Source of the DNA: CAZHWR01 sp964536085
GTDB lineage: Bacteria; Bacillota; Clostridia; Oscillospirales; Ruminococcaceae
DNA length: 64,000 nt
Assembly (NCBI GenBank): GCA_964536085.1
Contig: CAZHWR010000003.1
Span: 6,720 to 70,719, forward strand
Reading direction: 5' to 3'
Shown here: one piece after another, positions 1-8,927 of the stretch
Layout: every line of letters begins with the position of its first letter
Numbering within the stretch: position 1 is the stretch's first letter
Notes under the pieces: model-generated
The model's input: the letters and a program-made list of their open reading frames with translations, nothing else
Told to the model about the DNA's origin: nothing
Databases searched by the model: none
Made by a program: the position numbers and the translations under genes

Positions 1-2
1 TT

Positions 3-1217
3 ATCATCACCACTAACTATACTGACGCTAACGACAGCTTTAAAGGCATAAAAGCGGGCGGAGAGCTTACACTTGACGATGGTTCTGCGGTTTTGGCGGG
101 CTTTGTGTATATAGCGAGCGGGACGTTTAAGATAAACTCGGTGGAGGACGCTATACAAAGCAAAAAGGATATGCTTATTGCAGGTGGAAAAATTACCGTT
201 GATTCGTACAACGACGGGATTCAGGCAAAATACAATCTTACGATTTCGGGCGACGAGACCGTAATTGACGTTACGACCCACAAAAACTCCGCATATACGT
301 TTATAGACAGCTACAAGGGCATTAAAGCGGGTATAAGCTCAGATGACGGGACAGTCGAGTCTGACGGTACGCTTTTGATAACCGGCGGAACGATTACGGT
401 AGATACTACCGCAGCGGGAATAACGAATGACAGCGGCTCTGAAAAGGGCGATGACGCTATACATTGTAACAATATTATGCGTATCGACGGCGGCACTATG
501 ACGCTGGCCGCTGGCGATGATGCGCTTCATTCGGACAGCGAGCTTGTTATAAACGGCGGGACTATCACTGTCACTGCCTGCTATGAGGGCATCGAGAGTT
601 ATGAGATATATTTAGAGGGCGGCGAGGTCAATGTAACCTCCAGAGACGATGGCGTTAACGCGGCGGGCGGAAACGACAGTTCAGGAAGCACGGGCGAAAC
701 TAATCCGTGGCGTCCGGGCGGAACAAATCCGTCAATGTCGTCCGAGAGCAGCGGAACGCTTTATATAAACGGAGGAACGTATTATATTAACGCTTCCGGC
801 GACGGACTTGATTCGAACGGAAGTATTTACATGACGGGCGGAAATGTTTATGTTTACGGTCCGACCTCAGGCGGAAACGGAATATTTGACTACGGCGACT
901 CAGACAGCGTGTTCAAAAAAAGCGGCGGTCTGCTTATAGGAACCGGCACGTCTGATATGGCGGTGTACCCCACCTGTACAAACGGCGCCATGTGCAGATA
1001 TACGGTAAACGGCACGGCGGGAAAACAGTGTTCAATTACCGATTCGTCGGGAACATATACCTTCACGCCGCCCAAGTCGTATTCGCTTGTTATTGTTTCC
1101 GCTCCGGGAATGACGGCGAATTCAAGCTATACGCTCACATATAACGGTTCTTCTTCGTCAACAGCGAAAGCCGTGCAATCGGTTTCAGGAAATTCGGGCG
1201 CAAATTCCAGACGATAA
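3..1217 (+). CDS. Surface/secreted repeat protein of the carbohydrate-binding DUF4353 type, 5' end outside window
   Basis: The reading frame is open from the window edge, so the true start and any signal peptide lie upstream; 404 codons are visible. The protein is built of short repeats of the kind 'GGTITV' followed by 'DDGI/DDALH/EGIES', spaced about 20-30 residues, as expected of a right-handed beta-helix. A Gly/Ser/Asn-rich linker sits in the middle, and a beta-rich segment ends in a Ser-rich tail. This matches secreted Clostridia proteins annotated as carbohydrate-binding (DUF4353). Family recall supports an extracellular location; the ligand is unknown. A promoter for the next gene begins 6 bp after the stop. 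Confidence 0.7.
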   Translation: MITTNYTDANDSFKGIKAGGELTLDDGSAVLAGFVYIASGTFKINSVEDAIQSKKDMLIAGGKITVDSYNDGIQAKYNLTISGDETVIDVTTHKNSAYTFIDSYKGIKAGISSDDGTVESDGTLLITGGTITVDTTAAGITNDSGSEKGDDAIHCNNIMRIDGGTMTLAAGDDALHSDSELVINGGTITVTACYEGIESYEIYLEGGEVNVTSRDDGVNAAGGNDSSGSTGETNPWRPGGTNPSMSSESSGTLYINGGTYYINASGDGLDSNGSIYMTGGNVYVYGPTSGGNGIFDYGDSDSVFKKSGGLLIGTGTSDMAVYPTCTNGAMCRYTVNGTAGKQCSITDSSGTYTFTPPKSYSLVIVSAPGMTANSSYTLTYNGSSSSTAKAVQSVSGNSGANSRR

Positions 1218-1222
1218 TTCTG

Positions 1223-1250
1223 TTGACACAGCCGATAAAAGCTGTATAAT
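1223..1250 (+). promoter_or_regulatory. Sigma-A type promoter for the secreted protein at 1295
   Basis: TTGACA at 1223-1228 and TATAAT at 1245-1250 are both consensus, with a 16-bp spacer. The predicted transcript starts near 1257 and leads directly into the following gene. Confidence 0.7.
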
Positions 1251-1294
1251 AAAATAAAGAAAAATAAAGACTATAGAAAATATCGGCGGGGGCT

Positions 1295-2524
1295 ATGACG
1301 TTGTTACACAGAAAGTCATATAATATTAAAAATCGGCGCAGAGCGGATATATCCGGCGGCGCGGTCAAAAGATGCATAATGTCATTTTTATCGGCTGTGT
1401 GCGCGGGATTGCTGCTCTGTGCTTTTGTATTTACAGCCGCGGCGCAGGACTGCTCTGAAACGAGACAGGTTGAGGAGCTTGTTCCCGTGACAAAATCAGT
1501 GGGAGATGAAAAAGACGCTCAGCGGCTTTATTCGTATAATCAAAACACGGCGGTTGCCGATCCTTCGCGCAGGGGAATAGTTATTCCGGTTACGGTAAAC
1601 GAGCCCGGCAGCATTAAAATAAGCTTTTCTTCCATCAGCCTAGACCGGGCGATGAGCGTTTATATGTATATGGATTGCGAGTGTACAAACAGGCTTGCGG
1701 ACAATCTGTATATCACAACTGATTCGATGGGTGAGGAAATTCACTTTTCCGCCGAAACCGCGGGGACGTATTATCTTTCATGCAGCTCGTACGCAGGGTA
1801 TAGCAGGGACAGCAAATTTATAAACGAATTTAAAATAGGCGCTGCGCTTTATCCGAGCGGGATAAAACAGGCTCCTGACGGCATTCGCGTTACATATTAC
1901 CGAACAAGCCCGGACGAAAAGCATCTTTTTGAATTCAAAGCGGCAAAAACAGGCGTCGTAAGGGTTTATCTGCCATATCAAAACGGCAGTTATGTTAAAA
2001 TGCTCAACGCATCTAAAAAGGCAATATCACAAACAGAGTATGTATCCGCCAACAGTGACTACAGCTTCAGGCAGGAGTTTTATGTAAAAAAAGGGAATAC
2101 CTATTATCTGGAGGTAACCTCCAACGGTATTTCAGAGCATCTTCAGTCGATAAAGGTATCGTATAGGTCAGTAAAGGCGAGAGGCGGCGCGAAAAGATCC
2201 TCCGCTTCGTTGATCAGAACGAGGAAAAAAGCAATGGGAATGCTGGTAAACGGAGGAAAACGCACCGTTTGGTACAAGGCCAAAATTCCTGTCGGGAAAA
2301 AGCTCAGATTAACTGTGAAAGGTAAAATAAACGGCGGTTTAACGGTCAGCGTTTACGATAAAAACGGAAAAAACGTTACAAAAGGAAAGAAAGCTTCGGT
2401 CAGCCGACGCGCCGTTGTAAAGACAAAAAGAGCCATGGACAAAAAGTCTGTTTATTACATAAAGGTTGAAAAAGCAAACCGATACAGCTCCGGGGAATTT
2501 ACATTACGGGTAAGGGCAGCGTGA
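1295..2524 (+). CDS. Secreted protein of unknown function with PPC-like beta domains
   Basis: 409 residues from ATG 1295. An alternative ATG at 1379 (29th codon) would give a more usual signal peptide, because the hydrophobic stretch (FLSAVCAGLLLCAFVF) ending in AAAQ follows it directly. The start is therefore uncertain. The mature part has three beta-rich segments, each ending in a pattern such as 'TYYLxx', 'TYYLEV' or 'VYYIKV', resembling bacterial pre-peptidase C-terminal domains, and a very Lys/Arg-rich C-terminal third. I do not recognise a specific family. It has its own consensus promoter and ends in a strong terminator, so it is probably a single-gene transcript. Cell-surface location is inferred from the signal peptide. 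Confidence 0.6.
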   Translation: MTLLHRKSYNIKNRRRADISGGAVKRCIMSFLSAVCAGLLLCAFVFTAAAQDCSETRQVEELVPVTKSVGDEKDAQRLYSYNQNTAVADPSRRGIVIPVTVNEPGSIKISFSSISLDRAMSVYMYMDCECTNRLADNLYITTDSMGEEIHFSAETAGTYYLSCSSYAGYSRDSKFINEFKIGAALYPSGIKQAPDGIRVTYYRTSPDEKHLFEFKAAKTGVVRVYLPYQNGSYVKMLNASKKAISQTEYVSANSDYSFRQEFYVKKGNTYYLEVTSNGISEHLQSIKVSYRSVKARGGAKRSSASLIRTRKKAMGMLVNGGKRTVWYKAKIPVGKKLRLTVKGKINGGLTVSVYDKNGKNVTKGKKASVSRRAVVKTKRAMDKKSVYYIKVEKANRYSSGEFTLRVRAA

Positions 2525-2533
2525 CGGCAAAAT

Positions 2534-2567
2534 AAAAAACAGCGGACGACCGGCCGCTGTTTTTTTA
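2534..2567. terminator. Bidirectional rho-independent terminator
   Basis: CAGCGG (2540-2545) pairs with CCGCTG (2554-2559), flanked by an A-run on the left and a T-run on the right. It can stop both the plus-strand secreted-protein gene and minus-strand dacF. Confidence 0.85.
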
Positions 2568-2572
2568 TTTAT

Positions 2573-3976
2573 CTATTTTCTTTTTCTTTTTATCGGTTTT
2601 GAAGCCGAACGGCTTTTCGGCCTTGAAAGCTGTTTGCGTTTTTGCGGGCGGCGCAAGCGGGTTTTTTTGAGCTTTTTGTTGTACAGTATGACAAACGCAA
2701 AATACAAAATCACAAGCAAAATGACGACCGCGATGATTATTATGAATATCGTTGAGGTAAGAACGTTTTTAACCGAATTCAGAGCCATTAAAAATATGTT
2801 TGAATCAACATCTTCCGAGGCCACCAGGTCGACTGTCCCTATCACCTCATCGGCAAGCTTTAATGTGAGCGTTCCCACCTTGTCGCCCGCTTTTACGGGG
2901 GCGTCTATGCTGTCTGGAATATCGGCGATCTGCTGAACGCTTGTCGGGTCTGCATCGGTTGGTAGCAGTGCGGAAACATCATTCGCGGGAACCAAAAGCA
3001 GATGGTCGGTGTCGGATGAAAGGTTGACCTTAATATCCGAAACTGAGTTTTTCTTTTCGACCACGGTCTGAACCGAGTAATTGTCAAACGCCCAGTCATA
3101 AAGATTCTGAGTGTCTATAAAGCACAAATTATCGGAAATAGTGGCGCCGTTTTCATAAACGGTCGGCGCGCCCATGGTTATCAGTATATAGTTATAGCCG
3201 TTTTTTGAGCCGAGCGAAACAAGATTTTTTCCCGATTCATCTGTAGTGCCGGTTTTTATGCCCTTGATATACGGGTAATAATAGCTGCTGCTGCTCGTCA
3301 TCATCGTATTGGTGTGATAAATATACCTTGCTTCGCTGTGCTTGTTGGTTTTTGACATTTTATATTCGCGGGTAGTCGATATTTTTTTGAACAGCGGAAG
3401 CGTCAGCGCATATTCTGTTATCAAATACATATCGTAAGCGCTTGTTACCTGTTCGGGATCGTGCAGTCCGTGAGCGTTGACGTAGTTCGTATGGGTGCAG
3501 CCGAGTTCCTTGGCTTTTTCATTCATCTGTTCCACAAAATCGGGGATGCTGCCGTTACCCATATAATCCGCAACGATACTGGCCGCTTCGCATGCGCTCG
3601 GAAGCAGCATTGCGTAAAGCAGGTCGAGCATGTTGACCTTTTCACCTACCATGATACCCGCGTTTGAAGCGGTACCTCCGCTTTCTTCATAAAGCTCATC
3701 GAAAATATACTGCGGGGCTGTCACAGTGATGCTTTTGGGATCGGAATATTTCTCCAAGACCAAAATGGCCACCATTATTTTGACAAAAGAGGCCGGATAA
3801 AGCTCTTTGTTTTCGTTTTGCTTGTAAACCACCGTGCCAGTATCGGTGTTTACCATATATACCGCCTGGCTGTTTACTGTGCTTTTGCTGGGCTTGAAAG
3901 CGGCGGATACCGAAAATGAGCTTCCAAAAACCGCGGCGGCGGCGAAAATACAAATGATATTCCTTAATTTTCTCAT
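2573..3976 (-). CDS. dacF: D-alanyl-D-alanine carboxypeptidase, DacF/PBP5 family
   Basis: 467 residues. This serine peptidase trims the terminal D-Ala from peptidoglycan stem peptides outside the membrane. Visible are a signal peptide (residues 1-25), the active-site SxxK motif as S63-F-V-K66, and K241-T-G. The usual SxN motif reads S127-A-C129, Cys in place of Asn, a variant I associate with clostridial members. A C-terminal beta domain is followed by a membrane anchor (about 412-436) and a Lys/Arg-rich tail. ATG 3976 is preceded by AGGAG with good spacing. The gene has its own extended -10 promoter and a hairpin at the 5' end of its leader. Which paralogue it is (vegetative or sporulation) cannot be decided from sequence alone. 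Confidence 0.88.
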   Translation of the reverse strand: MRKLRNIICIFAAAAVFGSSFSVSAAFKPSKSTVNSQAVYMVNTDTGTVVYKQNENKELYPASFVKIMVAILVLEKYSDPKSITVTAPQYIFDELYEESGGTASNAGIMVGEKVNMLDLLYAMLLPSACEAASIVADYMGNGSIPDFVEQMNEKAKELGCTHTNYVNAHGLHDPEQVTSAYDMYLITEYALTLPLFKKISTTREYKMSKTNKHSEARYIYHTNTMMTSSSSYYYPYIKGIKTGTTDESGKNLVSLGSKNGYNYILITMGAPTVYENGATISDNLCFIDTQNLYDWAFDNYSVQTVVEKKNSVSDIKVNLSSDTDHLLLVPANDVSALLPTDADPTSVQQIADIPDSIDAPVKAGDKVGTLTLKLADEVIGTVDLVASEDVDSNIFLMALNSVKNVLTSTIFIIIIAVVILLVILYFAFVILYNKKLKKTRLRRPQKRKQLSRPKSRSASKPIKRKRK

Positions 3977-4030
3977 GCCGTTTACTCCTATGTATGTAAT
4001 GATATATGATTTTCACTGTAATTCACATAT

Positions 4031-4093
4031 AGACTTAACTCAGATAGGGATAAATCGCCTGAAAACCGTTTTCTCCCTATCGGGGCTAAGTCT
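4031..4093 (-). promoter_or_regulatory. Structured 5' leader hairpin of dacF
   Basis: AGACTTA (4031-4037) pairs with TAAGTCT (4087-4093) and GATAGGGA (4043-4050) with TCCCTATC (4074-4081), with a small inner gaaaac/gttttc stem. On the minus strand this hairpin starts almost at the predicted transcription start, so it would cap the dacF mRNA. It could stabilise the mRNA or act as a regulatory RNA. No known riboswitch was recognised. Confidence 0.5.
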
Positions 4094-4122
4094 AGTATAA
4101 CAAATCGGCGGGAAAATATAAA
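4094..4122 (-). promoter_or_regulatory. Extended -10 promoter for dacF
   Basis: On the minus strand, TG-T-TATACT (the -10 hexamer is the complement of 4094-4099) forms an extended -10 element. TTTATA lies 17 bp upstream (complement of 4117-4122). The predicted start is near 4088. Confidence 0.5.
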
Positions 4123-4213
4123 GGGTGTGTCGGGAAAAATCTGAAATTTATATTTTACGTGGCGTAAGATTTTCGTGTACAGACGCTTTTTGCAATTTTA
4201 TTTCGTACAAATA

Positions 4214-4242
4214 TTTACGTTTCGCCGGATTTATGGTACAAT
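4214..4242 (+). promoter_or_regulatory. Sigma-A type promoter for the phosphoesterase-gltX-glnS group
   Basis: TTTACG (4214-4219), a 17-bp spacer and TACAAT (4237-4242). It lies about 40 bp before the GTG start at 4281. Confidence 0.55.
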
Positions 4243-4280
4243 ATATCCATTAATTTCTGATATAACAAAGGAGAACTCAA

Positions 4281-4973
4281 GTGGTTTATATTACAGGGGA
4301 CCTGCACGGCGATATAGAAAGGCTCAAGCAGCCTGAGCTGGGAAAGCTCAAAAAGGGCGACACGCTTATTGTCTGCGGTGATTTCGGCTTTTTGTGGGAC
4401 GGCTCAAAGCAGGAGGAAAAGATTTTAAAATGGATAGGCAAGCGCAGATACAATGTTGCGTTTGTTGAAGGCTGTCACGACAATTACGAGCTTTTGCAAA
4501 AATATGAAATATCCGAATGGCGCTCCGGAAGAGTGCGGAACATTTCGGGGAATCTTTACCAGCTTGTAAGAGGAAGCGTTTACGATATCGACGGCGAAAC
4601 ATATTTTGTATTCGGCGGCGGCGAGAGCGACGATTACGATGAACGCATAGCCGAGGGAAAATGGTGGCAGCAGGAGCAGCCGTCCAAGGAAGAGGTCACG
4701 GGCGCCGTTGAAAATATAACCGCTCACGATTCGAAGGTGGACTACATTATAACGCACGACGCTCCGCGCGCTTTAAACGGCGTTGTAGATATCGACGCGG
4801 ACAAGCAGAGCTACATACATATTTTTTTGGATATCGTTTGCAAACAGTGCGAGTTTAAACGCTGGTTTTTTGGAAAATATCATATGGATAAGATGATACC
4901 GCCGAAATACAGAGCCCTGTTCAGGGACGTTGTAAATGTTAAAACAGGGAAAAATATCATCAAAAATCACTGA
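4281..4973 (+). CDS. Calcineurin-like metallophosphoesterase
   Basis: 230 residues from GTG 4281, chosen because AAAGGAG lies 7 bases upstream. The dinuclear-metal phosphoesterase motifs are present in order: GDLHGD (residues 6-11), GDFGFLWD, a GNH(E/D)-type motif changed to 'EGCHDN', and 'ITHDAP' near residue 155. The family hydrolyses phosphomonoesters or diesters; the substrate here is unknown and the protein is probably cytosolic. gltX starts 51 bp downstream on the same strand with no terminator between, so the two may share a transcript. Confidence 0.8.
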   Translation: MVYITGDLHGDIERLKQPELGKLKKGDTLIVCGDFGFLWDGSKQEEKILKWIGKRRYNVAFVEGCHDNYELLQKYEISEWRSGRVRNISGNLYQLVRGSVYDIDGETYFVFGGGESDDYDERIAEGKWWQQEQPSKEEVTGAVENITAHDSKVDYIITHDAPRALNGVVDIDADKQSYIHIFLDIVCKQCEFKRWFFGKYHMDKMIPPKYRALFRDVVNVKTGKNIIKNH

Positions 4974-5024
4974 ACGGTTTTGTAATACGAATCAAATTCC
5001 GAAAATTGGAGATGAATAATTGAA

Positions 5025-6671
5025 ATGGACTGTAAAAAATTAGCGGAGCTTTTATTTCCAAATGTTGTTAAGACCCCGCAGGAGGTCATTGCACAGTATC
5101 CGAAGCGCGAGCTGCCGGAGGGTGCCAAGGTCACGAGGATGGGTCCGAGCCCGACGGGATTTATGCATCTGGGCAATCTTTACGGAGCACTGGTCGATGA
5201 ACGTGTCGCGCATCAGTCGGGCGGAGTGTTTTATTTAAGAATAGAGGACACCGACAAAAAGCGTGAAGTCGAGGGCGGAGTGCAGACGATTATCGATTCT
5301 TTCACTCGGTTCGGGCTTAGCTTCGACGAGGGCGTTACCGAATCGGGCGAAAAGGGCGAATACGGCCCGTACAGACAAAGCATGCGCGCGGACATATACG
5401 CCGTGTTTGTCAAAAGCCTTGTCGAGCGGGGAATGGCTTATCCCTGCTTCTGCACCGAGGAGGAACTGAAATCCGCTCATGAGCAGCAGGAAAAGAATAA
5501 GGAAAACTTTGGATATTATGGAAAATACGCCGTGTGGCGCGATAGGTCTGTAGAAGAAATAGAAAAAAAGCTCGCTGAAGGCGTGCCGTATGTCGTCCGC
5601 TTTCGCTCCGAGGGCAGTATTGAAAATAAGATACGCCACGAGGATCTTATCAAAGGCAAAATGAAACTGACTGAAAACGATCAGGACGTTGTTATAATGA
5701 AGTCGGACGGTATTCCGACCTATCATTTCGCCCATGTTATCGACGATTATCTGATGGGAACGACGGTCGTCGTGCGCGGAGAGGAATGGCTCGCGACGCT
5801 TCCCGTGCATTTGCAGCTTTACAGGGCGCTTGGCTTCAAGCCTCCGAAATACGCTCACACGCCTCAGCTTATGAAGCTGGACGGCGGCTCAAAAAGAAAG
5901 CTGAGCAAGCGGCTTGACCCCGAGCTTGCGCTTTCGTATTACTACAAGGCGGGATATCCCGTTGCGAGCGTTATGGAATATCTGATGACGCTTTTAAATT
6001 CAAACTACGAGGAATGGCGCAGGGCAAATCCCGATAAGCCGATGAACGATTTTCCTTTTTCAATCAAGAAAATGGGCGTTTCCGGCGCGCTGTTTGACAT
6101 CGAAAAACTCAACGACGTTTCCAAAAACGTCGTATCCAGGATGACGGCGGACGAGCTTTATGAGCTCGCAGCCGATTGGAGTCGCGAAAACGACCCCGAA
6201 TTTCACAGCCTGTTCACCCGCGACCCTCAGCTTTCCAAGGCGTTTTTGGCAATCGGACGCGGCGGCAAAAAGCCGAGAAAGGATATCGCGCTGTTTTCAG
6301 ACGTCAAGCCGTATATCGACTTTATGTTCGACGAGCTTTTTTTGCCCGACTACACGCTTCCCGAAAATGTTTCGTCCGAGGACGCAAAAGGGATTTTGAA
6401 CGATTTTGCGAATCTGTTCGATGAAAACGACACTCCCGATGAATTTTTTGAAAAGATAAAAACGCTCGCGGAAAAATACGACTACGCCACCGAAACAAAG
6501 CTGTACAAGCAAAATCCCGAGGCATATAAGGGTCCCGTCGGGGATGTTTCGATGGTTGTAAGAATCGCGGTCGCAGGGCGGCAGAACGCCCCCGATTTGC
6601 AGAGCGTTATGAAGATTATGGGAAAAGAAAGCGTAATAAAACGGCTTGCACAGGCGGCAGACGCTGTATAG
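5025..6671 (+). CDS. gltX: Glutamyl-tRNA synthetase
   Basis: 548 residues. This class I synthetase attaches glutamate to tRNA in the cytosol. The HIGH-type signature reads HLGN (residues 48-51) after 'MGPSPTGFM', and the KMSKS-type loop reads 'KLSKR' near residue 292. Length is somewhat above the usual bacterial size of about 470-500. ATG 5025 is the first plausible start; a GGAGATG stretch about 13 bases upstream is a distant ribosome site. It lies 32 bp before glnS, forming an operon-like pair. Because a separate glnS is present, the enzyme is likely to be Glu-specific rather than non-discriminating, but sequence alone cannot prove that. Confidence 0.92.
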   Translation: MDCKKLAELLFPNVVKTPQEVIAQYPKRELPEGAKVTRMGPSPTGFMHLGNLYGALVDERVAHQSGGVFYLRIEDTDKKREVEGGVQTIIDSFTRFGLSFDEGVTESGEKGEYGPYRQSMRADIYAVFVKSLVERGMAYPCFCTEEELKSAHEQQEKNKENFGYYGKYAVWRDRSVEEIEKKLAEGVPYVVRFRSEGSIENKIRHEDLIKGKMKLTENDQDVVIMKSDGIPTYHFAHVIDDYLMGTTVVVRGEEWLATLPVHLQLYRALGFKPPKYAHTPQLMKLDGGSKRKLSKRLDPELALSYYYKAGYPVASVMEYLMTLLNSNYEEWRRANPDKPMNDFPFSIKKMGVSGALFDIEKLNDVSKNVVSRMTADELYELAADWSRENDPEFHSLFTRDPQLSKAFLAIGRGGKKPRKDIALFSDVKPYIDFMFDELFLPDYTLPENVSSEDAKGILNDFANLFDENDTPDEFFEKIKTLAEKYDYATETKLYKQNPEAYKGPVGDVSMVVRIAVAGRQNAPDLQSVMKIMGKESVIKRLAQAADAV

Positions 6672-6703
6672 CGACATAAATCCCAAAGGAAAGGCATGAT
6701 AAA

Positions 6704-8356
6704 ATGGAAGAGGTTTCAAATTTCATCACCGATATTGTAGACAAGGATATAGCCGAGGGCTTTAAGGAGGAAATTCACACGCGGTTTCCGCCGGAGCCCA
6801 ACGGATATCTGCATATAGGCTCGGCGAAGGCGATATATATTAACTGGTCCACCGCGAAAAAATACGGCGGAAAGTTCAATCTGCGCTTTGACGACACCAA
6901 CCCTGTGCGCGAGGACGACGAGTATGTGAAGTCGATATACGAGGACATTAAGTGGCTGATAGGGGAAGACCCGAACGGCGGAGTGTTTTACGGCTCGGAT
7001 TATTTCGACAAATGCTACGAGTGCGCCGTGCAGCTTATTAAAGACGGCAAGGCGTATGTCTGCGACCTTTCGCAGGAGCAGATGCGGGAGTATCGCGGAA
7101 CGCTCACGCAGGGCGGGAAAAACAGCCCTTACAGGGACAGAACGGTTGAAGAAAACCTCGACTTGTTCGAGCGGATGAAGGCGGGTGAGTTTGCGGACGG
7201 CTCAAAGACGCTGCGCGCGAAAATCGATATGTCGTCTCCGAATTTCAATATGCGTGACCCGGCTATCTACAGGATCGTGAGAGCACATCATCACCGTCAG
7301 GGGGATAAGTGGTGCATCTATCCGCTTTACGACTTTGCCCATCCGATTCAGGACGCGGTGGAGGGAATAACCCACTCGCTGTGTTCGATAGAGTTTGAAA
7401 ACCACCGCCCGCTTTACGATTGGGTGGTCGAAAACTGTCCGCTTGACTGCCGTCCGCACCAGTATGAATTTGCGCGGCTGAATGTTACCAACACGGTTAT
7501 GTCAAAGCGGTATCTGCGCCGTTTGGTGTTTGAAAAATATGTCGACGGCTGGGACGACCCCCGCATGCCCACACTTTGCGGACTGCGCCGCCGCGGGTTT
7601 ACGCCCGAGTCGGTTCTGGACTTTGTAAAAAGATCGGGAATCGCCAAGGCGAATTCGCTTTCGGATATCAGGCTGCTTGAACACTGTATACGCGAAGAAT
7701 TAAACGAAACCGCCGACCGCAAAATGGCGGTTACCGAGCCTATAAAGCTGACTGTTATAAACTACCCGGAGGATAAAGCCGAGTATTTTGAAATACCGAA
7801 CAACCCGCGTGACGAATCGGCGGGAACAAGAAGCGTTCCGTTCACTAAGGAGCTGTACATCGAAAAAGCCGATTTTGCTGTTGTTCCTCCGCCCAAGTTT
7901 CAAAGACTTAAGCCGGGCGGTGAGGTGCGCCTGATGGGCGCGTATATCGTGCGGTGCGACGAGGTTATAACTGATGACGACGGAAACGTCAAAGAGCTTT
8001 TGTGCTCGGCGGATTTAGAGACTGCGAACGGCATGCCGAAAGACGGACGCAAAGTTCGCGGCACCATTCACTGGGTTAGCGCAAAGCATGCGGTTTCAGC
8101 GGACGTATATCTTTACGACAAGCTGTTTTCAATCGAAAACACAGCGGATATTCCCGAGGATGAGGATTATGTGGATTATCTGAATCCGGAATCGCTCGTG
8201 GTGCAAAAGGACTGCAAATTAGAGCCTTCCGCAGCGGATGTTCCGACTGGCACGCGTATGCAGTTTGTCCGTTTGGGATATTTTATAAAGGATTCAGACG
8301 GTCGTTTTAACAGAATTGTGACGCTTAAGGACAGCTTTTCAAAAACGCTGAAATAG
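6704..8356 (+). CDS. glnS: Glutaminyl-tRNA synthetase
   Basis: 550 residues. It charges tRNA-Gln directly with glutamine. Class I signature HIGS at residues 37-40 after 'RFPPEPNGYL', typical of GlnRS rather than GluRS, and 'VMSKR' as the KMSKS loop near residue 267. The C-terminal half has the two beta-barrel anticodon-binding domains expected of the family. ATG 6704 follows AAAGGAAAGG. It is cotranscribed with gltX. GlnRS is thought to have reached bacteria from eukaryotes and is patchy in Firmicutes, many of which use the GatCAB amidation route. Finding both synthetases side by side implies the direct route operates here. Confidence 0.93.
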   Translation: MEEVSNFITDIVDKDIAEGFKEEIHTRFPPEPNGYLHIGSAKAIYINWSTAKKYGGKFNLRFDDTNPVREDDEYVKSIYEDIKWLIGEDPNGGVFYGSDYFDKCYECAVQLIKDGKAYVCDLSQEQMREYRGTLTQGGKNSPYRDRTVEENLDLFERMKAGEFADGSKTLRAKIDMSSPNFNMRDPAIYRIVRAHHHRQGDKWCIYPLYDFAHPIQDAVEGITHSLCSIEFENHRPLYDWVVENCPLDCRPHQYEFARLNVTNTVMSKRYLRRLVFEKYVDGWDDPRMPTLCGLRRRGFTPESVLDFVKRSGIAKANSLSDIRLLEHCIREELNETADRKMAVTEPIKLTVINYPEDKAEYFEIPNNPRDESAGTRSVPFTKELYIEKADFAVVPPPKFQRLKPGGEVRLMGAYIVRCDEVITDDDGNVKELLCSADLETANGMPKDGRKVRGTIHWVSAKHAVSADVYLYDKLFSIENTADIPEDEDYVDYLNPESLVVQKDCKLEPSAADVPTGTRMQFVRLGYFIKDSDGRFNRIVTLKDSFSKTLK

Positions 8357-8462
8357 TTCTGCATATTTTGTGTTAAACCGCGAAAAATGCAAAAATTAAG
8401 TGTATTATGTAGCTTGTTTATACATTTTATATATTTTATCTAAGAGAAAACAGGTGTGAACT

Positions 8463-8906
8463 GTGAACATTAAATACTATAAATGCCCCAAAAGGTCGAT
8501 TTTACTGCCGGAGATCACCGTTGCGGCGCTTTACGCGGCGCTGATGGTGGTCATGTGCGTTATTTTCACGCCGTTTTCGATAGTGTTTAATTGTATATTC
8601 TTTCCGATTACGGCGATAGCTGTTTTTTATGACGCCGTCTACTTTCCGCTTTATTTCAGATCCATAAAATTCAGCGTAGGCGAAAATGAGATCGGATATC
8701 AAAGCGGAGTGTTTGCCAACCGGCGCAGATTTATGAGCCGCGAGCGGGTTGTTTTCATTTCGCTTATAAAAACTCCCTTTACACCGATTTTGAGAATAGT
8801 TATTTTGAGAATTATGGCGACGGGAAGCATGATATCCATACCGTTTGTCGGCAAATCAGACGCTGAAGAGATCATTTCCGTTTTATCGCCGGAGCTTAAA
8901 CAGTAA
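8463..8906 (+). CDS. Small membrane protein with bacterial PH domain (YdbS-like)
   Basis: 147 residues from GTG 8463, preceded by AGGTG. Two transmembrane segments lie in the first half (about 15-55), followed by a bacterial PH (bPH2) type beta domain ending in 'IPFVGKSDAEEIISVL'. This matches the small partner of the YdbS/YdbT pair of Gram-positive bacteria, membrane proteins whose PH domains face the cytosol. The gene for the larger partner begins 21 bp downstream. The biochemical role is not established; roles in resistance to membrane-active bacteriocins have been suggested for YdbST. Confidence 0.75.
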   Translation: MNIKYYKCPKRSILLPEITVAALYAALMVVMCVIFTPFSIVFNCIFFPITAIAVFYDAVYFPLYFRSIKFSVGENEIGYQSGVFANRRRFMSRERVVFISLIKTPFTPILRIVILRIMATGSMISIPFVGKSDAEEIISVLSPELKQ

Positions 8907-8927
8907 TCAAAAAGGGGCAAAAGCAAA

